From Carnegiea gigantea (taxonomy: Eukaryota; Streptophyta; Magnoliopsida; Caryophyllales; Cactaceae): a stretch of 64,000 bases of DNA. Location: assembly GCA_029747015.1 (NCBI GenBank), contig JAKOGI010000001.1, positions 2,524,501 to 2,588,500 on the forward strand, read 5' to 3'. The notes beneath the pieces are model-generated. The model saw nothing but the letters and a program-made list of their open reading frames with translations. It was not told where the DNA came from and did not search any database. The position numbers and the translations under genes were made by a program. Below, piece after piece: positions 38,001-51,000 of this stretch; the first letter of the stretch is position 1; every line of letters begins with the position of its first letter.

Positions 38001-41000
38001 ATAAGATGGTCTGAATTTATTCTCTGAAATCTGGATCATGGTACTAGAAGCTAGTAGCCTGGTATCATAGATAGTGGCTTATCATTACCTTCTTCCTCAA
38101 GGGGGCAGTGCATTTATTAGGGGATACGTAAATTTAAAGCCCTGCCAATTGTGTAAATGAATTACACATAGAGCTTCTAGTCATAAAGTCTCTGGGACAT
38201 TTTTTCATTAACTGCACAGACAAATGCACAGCCATCACATTTCCTGAATGCTTCTGCAAGCCTGGACTCTCTGTCGATTTTTCGCATCTCAATTTGAGTA
38301 CCTGTTTTATTTCGTTCCTATGCCCTTAGGATGTGTACATTAGGCTAACAGTCTGCTCCACCAGGCAAATCTAGAGAAATGGGAGTTTTGGGAGTTCGGC
38401 TTTTAACTTCATGAATAAGATGCTCATTTAATCAGGAAAACTGTTTAAGTAACATCTGAATAATCATATGTTCTTTCAGCTTTACTGTTGATGTGATAGA
38501 AAGTACATTTTAGCATTGCAGTGGGAGGTACATACAAGTTTTAACCAAAAGTCTGACATCATAGTGGTCCAACTTGCTTTTTTTGGGGGGGAGGGGGAGG
38601 GGTAAATAGCATGGTGGTTGGTTTGAATTTATCATAATCATATAACTCATTTGCTGTGATGATTATAGACAAACTATTCCTTGTGGATTTTGGTGTTTTG
38701 CAGGAAACACTGCACATGCATAAAGAAAAGAACATGACATACCATTCGCAAGATGTCCCAAAGGATCCTACAAGTGAAAATTTGGATGAGGAACACAACA
38801 ATGTTGACTCAACAGACAAAGCTTCCCATTCTAACGGAAATCTGTTTAAGAATTGGCCTTTAATGTCCACTATCATTGTGTATTGTGTTTTCTCACTTCA
38901 AGAGATGGCTTATGCTGAGGTAAGGCTTTTTTCTTCCGGTCTTTTTTGGCTAAGTTGCTTCCATGTACTTGTATAATGTAGATCATGTGTGTGTGTGCAA
39001 TCGATACACTTCACTATGCACAAGGGAAGTGATTATTGATTAGAATTGTTAGCTTATCATTTCTTCTTTCTGTTGATACCCAAACCTTATTTGCAGTTTG
39101 TTCAGTTCTGAAGACAATGTCCATCGCAGAGTAGTCATAATTATAAACACTACTTGGGCACTGACTTTTTCCATGCTTTCCTTGTCCAGATATTCTCATT
39201 GTGGGCTGTGAGTGACAAGAAGTACGGAGGTCTAAGTTTGTCGTCACAAGATGTTGGTATAGTCTTGGCTATCTCAGGTGAGCATCAGGAAGATGGACTT
39301 CCTGTGTTGCTTCTCAAAAGATTTTGTTATGTTCTCACTAGAACTTAGGTTCGAATCTTGACTATTACATTCCTCTTTGCTGAGCTTCTTTGAGATTTGC
39401 TTTGTGATTTCTCAACACTTTTTTCAAGCTGGTCTAAATGATTCATTGTATTAACTCAGCTGCAATGATGTTGTGAAATGTGAATCAGACCAATGACTAC
39501 CATAGCCACATCAACGATGATAACAGCCTTGCAAAGGGTAATCCTGGTTTTGGCAGAATCTTAGGATGACTAGGCACTCACCGCTTTTCCCTTAGCCCGT
39601 CAAGATTAGTAGACAGAGTGTTGTTTTGGAAAACCTGTTTTAATCCCCCTATTGCAATTGCTCTAGCAGCAGTGGTCAAACAATTCCCAAAGTAATAAAT
39701 GTTGTTGGCCAAGAAGGGTAAGTATTATTGTGGAATTTAGTAATGGGAGGTAGCAGTACAAAATATTAATAATGATGATGAAACAAGTGATGTAGCCTAT
39801 GTTCATAATGGTAGATACAATCATACTGCAATTTGAGAGCGAACGCTTAAGATGCTTAGTTGAAAATAATACAACAGTCCAGATGTATAGGGACAATTGC
39901 AGAGGGGAGAAAAAGCAATATAGAGGAATGTAGAGCATAAGTGTTCACATCAAAATAGACGCATGTACAATTTAATGTTTAAGTGAAATCTTTTCATGCA
40001 GAACTTAGTTCTCATGTGCTCCTGTGTTTAGCCAACCAATGTTTATTGATCTCCTTGCTTATCTCTGTTTTGTTTATGTGATCAAACTAGGAATTTTTCC
40101 TTTGGGATAAAGTCCTGTAGCAACTTGACTCTGGAGCATGCCATATTCTTGGTATAACTAAAGATACACTCGACAAGCCCTTTTGACTCGTCCTACATTC
40201 ATGACATGGTTTAATGTGTTCCCTGGTTCCCTTATATGATCAAGCTGCATTAAACCTTTTGATCTTAGAGTAAATTGCATTCTTGATAGAACAAAATTAG
40301 CTGGTTTTCCATGCAGTACCTTCTTGCTTAGGTTGGGTTTAGTGTTGTGGGTAGCTGTCTCTTCTCTAGGACATCTTAAAAGCTGTTGATAGGTAATCAG
40401 TTTGGTGATGTTGCTCTTTAAATGGTCCCCCCCCCCCCCCCCCAAAAAACCAAAAAAGGCCTGGGGAATATAGTCCCAGCTTTGCAATATCTACATCTTA
40501 AGACTAATGCATGAGGTTTTATCCATGAAAGTTCAGGGTTTGGGCTTCTGCTGTTCCAGTTGTTCATATATCCACAGATAGAGAAGCGTCTTGGGCCACT
40601 GGTAGTCACACGTCTTTCAGCCGTATGTTGACAAGCTTCGTAATGGATAATCCATTGCCTTTTCTTACAGTCACAAGTATGTCTGTTCTGGTGTTCACGT
40701 TCTTCCCCCCCTTTTGCTTTGCAGGTTGTGTCCATCCCATTATTGTCAAGCTACCCTTACATAGCTCTGCTTTCAGGCTTGATGCTTCATTTAGTGATTA
40801 ATGTTGCATCATTGTTTAGGAATGCGCTCTCTGTAAGTGCATCTTACATCTTACCTGCCTAACTCTGTGTTTTAGAGATTATAGTACATTCATGAAGCTG
40901 GATGCATGGAATGCATTTCTCGCCTGTTTTATCCCCAACCCTCTGCGGCCAAAAAAAAAAAAAAGACGGGATGAACTCCAGATTGTTCTTCAAATTTGAA

Positions 41001-42433
41001 ATAATCGTTCTAAATTTCAGATTATGTATACTGTATAGGTAAGATATCTCCACTACTTCCGATTTTGACTAGAAGCGCAGCATGACCATGCTAGCTGTCT
41101 GTTATTGCATTGTAGGTTTCTCTGGTCACTGGCTTATTTATCTTGCTAAATGATGCAGTGGTAAGCTCCACTTCTAAGTTTTTCAGGTGACTTCGTTGTC
41201 ATTACATGTTAAACGATTATAACAATGCATTGGTGTTACTGATAACGGCAGCCTCAACACCAAAGAGGAGCGGCTAATGGGATTTCCATGACTGCAATGT
41301 CTATCTTCAAGGCAATAGCTCCTGCAGGTGGAGGCGCTATGTAAGTCATTAAGAACAACACTTGTAAGAGGACTTCGTAATAATCAATTAGAGAAGGGTG
41401 GACAAATTGTATAGTTTTACTTCTTGCTGAAAGTGGGTGACTGCAACTTTTACTATTTTCACTGTAGAATGCAGAAGTGCTCTAGAGCAAGTGTTTCCTG
41501 TTTCTGGTTTCTGAAATGTTCCCGCTGGGGGGGAGGGGCATGCATCTTATGTATCAGCATTTTTTTTTTTTTTTGAAGTGGTAAGTTGTCCCATACACTA
41601 GGCCCTCTTTGAAGGTTGTGAGCCCAGCAGGCTCGCAGGTGGCGGAGGGGGAGGGGGGGGGCGTTACACAATCATTGAATTAGGCTCAATGGGGGCCTAA
41701 CCCTATCACTAGGTTGCACAACGGGCTTCCAGGAGTTCCACAATCTTCCCTATCGAGTATCAACATAGAGAAAGTACCTAGCCATTTTTTTGGCCCCACT
41801 TTCCTCGGGCACTTGGATGAATGTGTTGGGTGTATTAGCAGTGTGATTTAGTAGAGTTACAGCGTGCTATGCATTGCTTTACACCATTGCTTTACACCTC
41901 TTAAATCTATATGTCGCAGCTTTTCTTGGGCACAAAAGCGTCAGCATACTGCATTTCTCCCAGGTATGTCTTAATCCTCTTGCTCATGGAAAATGTATTA
42001 ATAGCAAGCCGTTCAAGGATGGAAAATGTATTAATAACAGGCTACCTGTTAAATGTGCTTAAATGGATCGGCCCATTAGAAGCCATCCCGTTATTGACCG
42101 TAGTTAAAATGGACCGACCTGTTTGACACAATGGAACCCGTCCCATTGCCCACCCCTATGTATTATACGAACATCAAGAAATCAAGTCTTGACTTGGATA
42201 TTCGTCTTTAATGAATATTCGTATGACGACTCTTAAACAGAGACAACACACGTCTCCTCCTGGCTTAACCTGCAGATTGTTGTTTTTAACGGTGATTATG
42301 ATAGATCTGATTTTCTGGGTGTTATCGTTTGACAGGTGATCAGATGGTTTTCTTCATATTAAACGCGGTACAGATTGTTGGCTTGCTGTTGACCTTCAAG
42401 CCCTTTTTGGCACAACCAAGTGGACGCCATTAA
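32053..42433 (+). CDS. ZIFL (zinc-induced facilitator-like) MFS transporter, copy A
   Basis: Seventeen exons: 32053-32215, 33375-33415, 34347-34407, 34519-34621, 34792-34894, 35610-35663, 35858-35920, 37657-37706, 37830-37905, 38704-38919, 39190-39277, 40537-40622, 40725-40832, 41116-41160, 41252-41340, 41920-41963, 42336-42433; 1488 nt, 495 aa, all GT-AG, phases consistent. It is a 12-span major-facilitator protein. ZIFL signatures are present: N-terminal NCPGCKVE (Cys motif), [12 protein letters not shown] (MFS loop 2-3 motif), [16 protein letters not shown] (antiporter motif), and PETLHMH (His motif before the central loop). Arabidopsis relatives (ZIF1, ZIFL1) export nicotianamine, potassium or protons at the tonoplast or plasma membrane and affect zinc and auxin transport. 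The usual LAQPA before DKYP reads FAMPA here. Substrate not determinable. This is the intact member of the tandem pair. Confidence 0.94.
33665..33745 (+). repeat. 33-bp tandem repeat in ZIFL-A intron 2
   Basis: Unit beginning GCTCATCCAAACTCTCTGTG, two full copies (33665-33697, 33698-33730) plus a partial third. Copy B keeps fewer units (about 47586-47635), so the repeat changed in number after the duplication. Confidence 0.85.
34719..36204 (+). repeat. T/G and C/A compound homopolymers in ZIFL-A introns
   Basis: T-run then G-run at about 34719-34738 and 35480-35534, and a C-run then A at about 36184-36204, all in introns. Copy B has differently sized tracts at the matching places. Confidence 0.8.
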
Positions 42434-43459
42434 TAGCAGAATGAGCCCAAAAAATTGCTAGAAATGCGTACTCAACTTACGCAAAATGTCATCATCTGAA
42501 TATCTTCATGTATTTATCTTGGATATCATGTATTTATCTTGTATCAAACTTTTTTATTTATTTATTGTTTGACAAGTTGTCTTAAGTTGAATACATGAAG
42601 GCTGTGGCCAGCTGTAGTGGGGATGCATAAAATCTTTTAGAGAACCTGGACATGAACAAAATTATCCTAAGACGTGAGACTAATACAATTAAGACTTACG
42701 GATTATGAGAGAGCATTTGTTCATTTTATTTTCTGGTTTATAATATAACATTGTTAATGGTATATTAGTTATAATAGGTTATAGGAATGTTTTAGTACTA
42801 TCTTGCATCGAAACATTATATATGTACGCATATATTACCTAAAAAAAAAAAATGTTTAAACAGATGTAAAATATGTAAGTACTGTTAAATAGGTGTTTTT
42901 GGTCAAAAAGAAATATATATGTTTGTCAGTTACCAATCTTGGAAGGACTACAGGTCCACAGCGGAATATGCCAAGCTTTCATTTCATGTAAGCTCTAATT
43001 CTTGCAATTTATTCTGATTCTGATAAAAGTTATAAACGTGGGCAACTAGCCACAACACAACAGTCAAGTTTCTTTTCTTTTTTGTTTTTTTGGGTGCAGA
43101 ACAGTCAAGTTTCTTAATAGTTGGGTTCTACTGTGTATGAACCAGTATTCCCAAGGAAAATGCAAGCATCTTAATCTTAATTGTTGGGTTTACTTCTAAG
43201 AAAAGCAATACCTTCTCTATCTGTATATAAATTGAGTAATTTCACAGGTTTTTGTCAAATGCCATAACTTTATTGATTAGGATATTAAGACACGCATAAC
43301 TCATACACCTCCTCGGTTATTTATTGTTATTAATATTGTTAAAATTATGTCATGGTTTTGTTACCTTTGTTTATCAAATGGTTTTCAACTTCTAAAGTAT
43401 TTTTTGCAAGGCTTTTTATGTGGGTCGATTAGAATCAACTTCTCTACACAATCATTTCT

Positions 43460-43549
43460 ATAGAGATAGGGTTGCTTACTTCTGGATCTCCTCAAGCCCC
43501 GTGAAAGCAGGACACACACTGGGAGTCATCGTTGTCATTGTTGTTGTTA
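43460..43549 (+). mobile_element. SINE-like 3' end with TTG-rich tail (unit A)
   Basis: CTGGATCTCCTCAAGCCCCG, GAAAGCAGGAC, CACTGGG, then a TTGTTGTTG tail. Its duplicate is at 57365-57461, so the insertion predates the segmental duplication. Confidence 0.5.
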
Positions 43550-44044
43550 AATTCATTTTGTGTGTTTCAGTTCTTTTTTTGTTTTTCTTTATATAATCCA
43601 AAAGATTTTTCATCTTCTTCTTAATTAATTAATTAGAAATGGCATTAATAAACATTTAATTGCGTATGTAAACATAACACATACGTAAATCTAAAAGACT
43701 CAATAGATACAAAGATTATTTAACTAATAAAATAAATCCAAAAGGAAAATAATGTTATTGAAGACGTAGTTATAATTTTCGTAGTTATAATTTTGAACAT
43801 TAACACATTGTTTAACTTAACTTTTGAATCGCAAGGGAAATAGTTCTAATAAAAGTCTAAAAATGGATTTAGATAAAAGAATATGAGCTAATGGGCCTTG
43901 TCTGTTTTTTTTTTTTTTTTTTAAGGCACATATGAGTTGATGAAGATGATTTAAGTCACGTTTCTGTTTTCCTGTTCTTATGGTAATATATACACTATTG
44001 TACGGTGTTTTTGATGGAAATCCCAAATTTATGTGACTTAGATA

Positions 44045-44295
44045 ACCTTGTCCTTTTTTTTTTGGTAAGCGGGTCTAGCCCATCAGGCCCTATCTCAGGG
44101 GTACCTAATGGATCTTAACAGATCAAGGGTAAGGGGTGCCAAAGTGCGAGCACAAAGTCCAAAAACCAAGCCCATTGCAAATTTCCATGCAAAAAGCATA
44201 ATTTGCTCCCCTAAATTCGAACTCGTGCGGGGTGAGTGGACGAGGGCACTCGCCACTCCCAGCCACATGGCCTGGGAGCTCTTCAGCACCTTGTC
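44045..44295 (-). mobile_element. tRNA-derived SINE with 8-bp target duplication, only in unit A
   Basis: Body 44053-44287 on the minus strand. The 5' part carries Pol III boxes: TGGCGAGTGCCC (A-box-like) and GAGTTCGAATTTAGG (B-box-like). The 3' end is an A-tail (T run at about 44054-44063 on the plus strand). The direct repeat ACCTTGTC flanks it at 44045-44052 and 44288-44295. The matching place in unit B (about 58010-58030) has no insert, which fixes the insertion after the duplication. Confidence 0.8.
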
Positions 44296-44613
44296 TGAAA
44301 TTAACTTATGAAATATTTAAGCTTATGTAATACTTTTAGAATCTTCAAAAGTGTTCAAAGTTGAATAAATATTTTAACTTAAATCCATCTTTAGAACCAT
44401 TAAATAAATAACTGTAACGGATAAAACTATACTATGATGTCGATTAATCGATTTCAAACAAAAAAGGGTGGATTAGTCTCTCAAATATTGTATTATATCA
44501 TCGCATATGCACCTCTACGTCTAAAGTTAGCACAAACAAGTGTTTTATGTTATATATGTTAGATATCCGTTTATCCATATATATTAATGTTTTTTTCCCA
44601 ATAAGGTAACTAA

Positions 44614-44844
44614 GTGAACAAAATAAATTTGGATGAAAAAATCAATACACAATTGTTATAGAGAAAAGAAATCGATTTAAATCGGATTAAATATGACTCC
44701 GATTCGATCCAACTCAGATCGAATTCAGGGGTTTCATCCAATCCGACAGATCAAATTCGGATTGGAATTTTGGATTCCAAATATAATCGAATTCGGATTC
44801 GAATGTTCCAACTTCAAATCCAAATTCGATCTGTTGACATTCCT
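44614..44844. other. Spacer at the duplication junction, GAATTCGGAT-rich
   Basis: About 230 bp between unit A and unit B, with repeated ATTCGGATT/AATTCGGATT-type words. Not found at the outer ends of the duplication. Confidence 0.6.
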
Positions 44845-45076
44845 ACCTGTAAATGGGTGTAAATGTGTCATATCCCTCTAGCATTTAACTCCCTAAAATC
44901 ATATCCAGACAAAAAGGGCACAACATACTGGAAAAAAGCACAAGTCACTCCCCACCCAGGACAGTTTTTTGATATGTTACGCTACTGACAAGCAAAAAAA
45001 CTCCCCATCTTCCCTTCTCATTCATCAGGGTTCTAAATTGTTGGCTTCGGAGATCGGTGATTTTTAGTTGAGTTCA

Positions 45077-48000
45077 ATGGAGGAAGGTAGCAGCAACACA
45101 AAAAGTTTGTTGAACAGTAGTGGAAATTGCACAAACTATACCAACTGTCCCGGCTGCAAAGTCGAAATTCTCAAAGAGCGAAGAAGAGGAGTGCCTTACA
45201 GAGAGTTCTCTTACATTTGGCTTGTTTCTCTTTGCACTGGTACTACCCATCTTCTTTTTGTTTTCCCCCCTACCCTCTCTTGATGGCGTTTCTGTTTATA
45301 CATTTAATCGTTGAGTGCTTGATCAGTGATTGTTGTGATCGTAGTGTGTTTTCTAATGTGGGGTTGTTTTGTTGTGATTATGGTGTGATTCCTGATATGG
45401 GTTCGTTTTGTTTTGACATGTTGATTCTTGATTGGTTGTTTGCTGGCTTTTTTTTTCCTGGAATAGTTTTGCCTTTTTTTTTTTATTCTGACCATCATTG
45501 GGTGATAATTGGCCCTGTTTGGTAAACAGTTATATTAGCTGTTAGCTGTTTCTATCGCCTGTTTGCTATTATTAGTTGTTTCAATTAGCTGTTTATATTA
45601 GTTGTTTCAATCAACTGTTTTAAAAAAAAAAAGTGTTTGGTAAAATTAGTTGTTTCTAAAAAATATATTTGATAAAATTTCATTTATACCCATGTCTTTT
45701 ATTTACCACCAAAGATGAATTTTTTTAATTAGTTGGCCACTTATTTCTTCTTCAATATGAATTAAATTTACGTGATATGTGTAAATTACCTTCACTTATA
45801 TAATCACATCTTATGATTAGTTATTAAATTTTCTTATTGATTTATACATGACTTATTTTTTTGTCTACTTTTTTTTCAATCTAAATAAAAAGTTATGTGA
45901 TGTTTGAGGTGCATAACACAACCTTGTTTTGTTGTTCACTTAGAAAAATTTCTATTTGTTATTAGTTTAACTTCCTTCCAATGTGAATTGATTTTTTTGA
46001 AGCGGATAGAAATAGAGAATTAAAATTTCCATTACATTTAGTATTACTATATAATTAGCAAAAATTAATGATTTTATGTTTTTAAAATAAATTATGAAGG
46101 TATGTTTTATGTATCATTATTTAGTTTGAATTTGAAGAAGTAAGTAAAAACTTAAAAGAGAGAGTGCAAGAAAAATATATGGATTTTCTTTATGATATTT
46201 AGTGAAGGGCAATTTAATCTTTTATATTAAATCTCCAAACAGCCAACTTGAAAAAGTTACAAATGTTAGCTTTTTTAGAAACAACTTTTTGGGGTGAAAA
46301 AGCTATTCCAAAAAGTCATTCACCAAACAACCCAAATAGCTATTTGACTTAGTCAAACAGTCAAAATCACCCCAAAAAGCCATTTTTGAGCAAAGAACCA
46401 TTCAAAAAGTCATCTATCCAACACCCCCAAAGTGTTATGTGAACTTCAGCTTTGTTATCAAATCTCACAAGTTTCCTTTTGACTGTCCCTTTCATGTCTT
46501 CCCTCGTTAGAGTGAGTTAGTGGGCTATGTTACCAATCAAACAAAAATAAAGGAGTAAAAAAGAAAAAGCCCTTTCCTTACATTATACTCATATTGAACA
46601 TGCCATTAGAAGAAATTCATTAAAAGAAGTCAAAATCATATCCTCAAATTTTGGAAAGCAAGGCAAAACAATGTCATTCTGCATTAGGCGTAACCCTTAT
46701 AGTAGGTCCTTATTTGTGCAATCCAACCAAACAGCTTAGATCAGCTTAGAACATAGGAGCATCTGTGGATTGGTTATCTGGGTTTCCTGTCTTCCACCCT
46801 GTAACATGTTTAGCTGAGTTGCTGCTTTGCTGTTCCTACATTTGTTAGTATCATGACATGTGGTGAACCTCGTGCATTGAGGTAAAAAGAAGCATCTGTT
46901 TGAGCAGATTTAAACTTGTCACTAATAATAGGCTTAATGCTGGCAGCCTCTATTCAAAGACTCACATGACAAACAAAATAAGTTGTAATCTTGGGAACTG
47001 CTTGGCTGGACAGCAACGAGATAGGGCAATTTGGGAACTGCTTAGAGTGTATAATCATGCTAGCTCTTTTGATTTAGGTTGCAAGTTCAATTTGTTTGAA
47101 ATGTTGCTTTTTTTAATTTTTTTTTGAAAAAAAACCTTACTGTCTACTTTGTAGTTATGACATGAGTGGAATCTGATACTGAACGGCTTGCAATTTTTTG
47201 AAGTTCTAAATGAAGTATTCTCTTTAATTGATATCGTTCTTCATATTTCATGTTGTATCTCACATGTTTCTGTTCTTTGTTTAATTGTTTCCCAGCTCTA
47301 CCAACAGCATCTTTGTATCCATTTCTTTACTTCATGGTTAGTATACAAGCATGGTTGCCCTCCTTTTTTTTTCCCCCTTTCCTGTAAATTGTTGAAAATA
47401 TGGCTGCTTGAAGTATCTCGTCTTGTAATTTCAAGATTTCTAATGACTAATGTGTAGATGCTAAGAAATTTTGTGATAACTTTGGTGAGACTTCCCGTGG
47501 CTATAAACAGAAAGGAAGGGAAAAAAAAAGTGGGGAGAAAAGTGCAGAAGATGGTTTTGATATTATCTACCTGGACTCCCTTCTAGCTCATCCAAACTCT
47601 CTGTATCCATGTCTTTACGCTCATCCGAACTTTACATCCAGCAAGCAATTTCTGCAAGTCCAAAAGTACACTCCTATAGCTCCAGACTTCTATATCAATC
47701 CAATACATATGTGTAACTTTTTCATTATAAACCTTATACCTGGAATTTTGATTTTTGAGTATGGGTTTTGAGCGCGACCTTTGTGTTTATCTTTTGTCAA
47801 CTTTGCTTCACTCTATGTTTCCAAAAGTCCGTTTGGATGAGTGGGTTATCTTGGGTTTTTCTTGCAATAATCTCAGCTACAGTTATAGTAGAATTGACAT
47901 TAGATTTATTCCCCATAAGGAAGAAATGGAAAATGATGCAAACTATTCACCAACTTGTTACCTGAACTGCTAGTAAAAATGAAGTTCTAAGGAAAACCTC

Positions 48001-51000
48001 AATGAATAATTTGACAATAAGCTGTTATAGGGCATGGAATGCACTCGTGTAGGCCCACTGCATAACAGCATAAATATCAATCTCAGTATGTTCATAATAT
48101 TCCTAAGAAACCATTGTGAACTGAGCACTCTTATTTGTGCCTTCTTACTCAATTTATTTTGAGGCTGACTGTTTATCATGGGGTATTTAATACGTGCTTA
48201 TTTTATATGTTTTCTTGGTGCTATACAGATCAGGGATTTCCATATTGCAAAATGTGAGGAAGACATTGGTTTTTATGCAGGATTTATAGGTATGGTTGGG
48301 TGCATAATAATTTTTTGTTTTTAACTCTATGGCGATTATATTTGGATTTCTGAATTGAAGCTGAGCTGAATAGTAAGGAACTGAGAATTTGTTTCTTTAG
48401 GCTCTTCGTTTATGGTAGGAAGGGCTTTGACATCTATTCTTTGGGGGATGGCAGCTGATAGATATGGTCGCAGACCCATCATATTAATCGGCACACTTTC
48501 AGTGTTAGTTTTTTTATTTGTTAAATGCTACCTTTGGAAAAGATTTTATTTCTTCTCCCCTCCCAACCCCCCCTCCCCGTGTGTGTATGTGTGTTTTTTT
48601 TTATTGGGGGGGGGGTGGGGAGGAGGTTAGGGGGATCCTACTTGGGTTTCAATTTTGTCTGACACAGCAATTTCATTCCAGGCTTGTTTTCAATACTCTC
48701 TTTGGTCTCAGTTCAAATTTCTGGATGGCACTTTCAGTGAGATTTTTCCTTGGCTGTTTCAATAGTTTGCTTGGTTCCATAAGGTTATGTAAGTTTTCTA
48801 TAGATACAAAGTTCGTATCACTTATTGACTTATAAAAAATATAATGCCTGCGTAACTATTGGGCAGGGGGTGTAGGGACTCAGTCAAGTGAGAATTGACT
48901 GCTATTTACAGATCCTCTAATTGCACCAACCATGACCTAGGAGTCGAGCCAATGCTTGCGGTGAGATGGCCTAGTTTAATCTTTTTCTAATATACACATT
49001 TTCACCAGCTACCTGCCTCCTCCCCCTCTTGAAGTCACAGCCCCAGACATAACTCTTCGTCTACTGGTATTGCTCCACCACCAGAACTAGTGCATCCCCT
49101 CTTCCTGTACCTGCTATGTTGCTTCTTTGTCATGGTGTAATGGTTGTGTTAATGGTGATTGATTTGGTAACACACCCCCCGGCCCCCCAAATGTTTTGTT
49201 TTGGATTAAATTAGCCAAATATAAAACCACCTACAGTGACTTCTATGGTTTCCGATTCCTTGACCCTCCCACCAGTCAACACTCTGCATTGATCTCTGCT
49301 GGTGCTAGCCACCGTGAGTGGAGTGAGGATTAAATGATTTGCTAAGTTGAACCTTCATTTCACAACGAATGAATTAGGTTTTGAGTTTTTTTTCCCTTTT
49401 GGGGGGGGATAAAGAGGTTGTTGTTGTTTGATTCTATGTATAGCTTTTTAGTGAGCTTCCTGATGTTGGCAATCTTTTCAGGCATATGCCTCAGAAATTT
49501 ACAGAGAAGAACATTGTGGTTTAGCACTGTCAGTTGTAAGGATTACTTACAAGTTACAAGCATGTGTTACAAATTTCTTGATACTATTATTGACAAAATA
49601 TAGCATATAATAGTTGAATAAAATTGACGTTGAAATGAGATAAATTATGAATGTTAATATTTGTTCTACTAGGGGTTCCATTCCATGTATTTATATCTGC
49701 TATACATCTTTATGTTTGCCACTTTTGCAGGTTAGCACATCACGGGGTATTGGATTTGTCATTGGTCCTGCAGTTGGTGGTTTCTTTGCTATGGTAGGTT
49801 TGCTTATGCTTTTGTGCCATTCTGATAATTATTTTCTCCCTTTCTGATAGAATTCCAATGGGCCTGTTACTTTTCTGGCTATTTTTTCCACTTTTGATTG
49901 TGGAATGAAGCAAAATCCTGCTAAACATGCTACTTTCGTTGGAAGTTAGGTGCCAAATTTCTTTCAAATTTAAGGTCCACTAGAAACCGCCTCTTTATAA
50001 CTATTTGTAGGTATGAGAAGTTAAGAATTAAGAATTAAACATCATAAGGCCCCCCCCCTCCAAAAAGGAAAACCCCTTGGGTTGGCTTTTAGGATAACAT
50101 TTCGCTTTGGGTCAGGTTTTCTTTTTGACGTGTGTTGGTTAACTTTTATCTTTCTGGGTGGTTCTATTAAGCGATGTCACACGTGTTATTTATTTGTCTA
50201 TGTTGGCTGGAGAAGTAGTATCTTTGTCCCACAGTCACCTGGTTCAAGGAACACTTGAGAATGCAGAACAAAGTTGGTTTTGTGGTTGTGCCAATTGGTC
50301 CAGTGAGAATCTCAAGAAACGGGTGTATGAATGCCATTTGGGAATGCAATTCACTGTACAAAACTAGTTTCTATTGCCTTCTGATTTATGCCCATATGAA
50401 TATGTCACTTTCAAATCTGATACCCTCCCCCACCTTTGAGATACTAAGATCAGCAAAAACTGTATGATATCTTAATTGGTAACAGGTTTTGAACACAAAG
50501 AATGTTTTGGTCGCCTGATCACGTGATATTTATACAGAACCCACCCTTATGGTTTCATGGGTTGCTCTCCAATCTATGACTATCTGCTTTTGGGGGGGGG
50601 GGGGGTGTTAAAAACTTCCTTCTCATTTGGTTTCTCCCTCACAGCAAGATAAAAATCTGGTCATCTCCCAATTCCCATCCTCTATGGATACTACTCGCAT
50701 GCTGGGCTCTGTCTACAGCTGTGGCAGTAGATTACATTATCTTTTTTTCTTTCTGTCTAGTTTGATTGTCGTTATCTGAATGAGTTGAAAACTATTGACT
50801 GGTAGTACTTGAACATGATTGAGTACATCTTGGATCATGGAAGAAATTCTGTTTAGGCTTTGAGATCTTTATTGTAGATCAAGGGGTTGGATCAGATTGG
50901 GTAACTATGCTCTTTCCAAAGTTAGTTGTAATCGAGAGGGCTTTTGATTTAGAATCAATGTTGAGATAACCCGTCTTAACTCTTCTTGACAGCTCTCCCC

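Larger units (their letters stand above)
31824..44613. repeat. Tandem segmental duplication, unit A
   Basis: About 12.8 kb, colinear with 44845-58345 in exons, introns and both flanks. It starts near CTTGTAAGTGGGTGTAA and ends near CCATATATATTAATGTTTTT. It carries ZIFL copy A plus about 2 kb of 3' flank. Confidence 0.9.

Noticed and set aside
39340..39361. TTAGGTTCGAATCTTGAC in ZIFL intron 11 as a tRNA B box
   Set aside because: No matching A box or tail is clear; it exists in both copies (also near 53198) and may be an old SINE trace, but the evidence is too thin to list.
44210..44290. A possible tRNA gene on the minus strand
   Set aside because: A- and B-box-like words are present, but the cloverleaf is not complete and the segment is followed by an A-tail and flanked by target duplications, so it is a SINE head.
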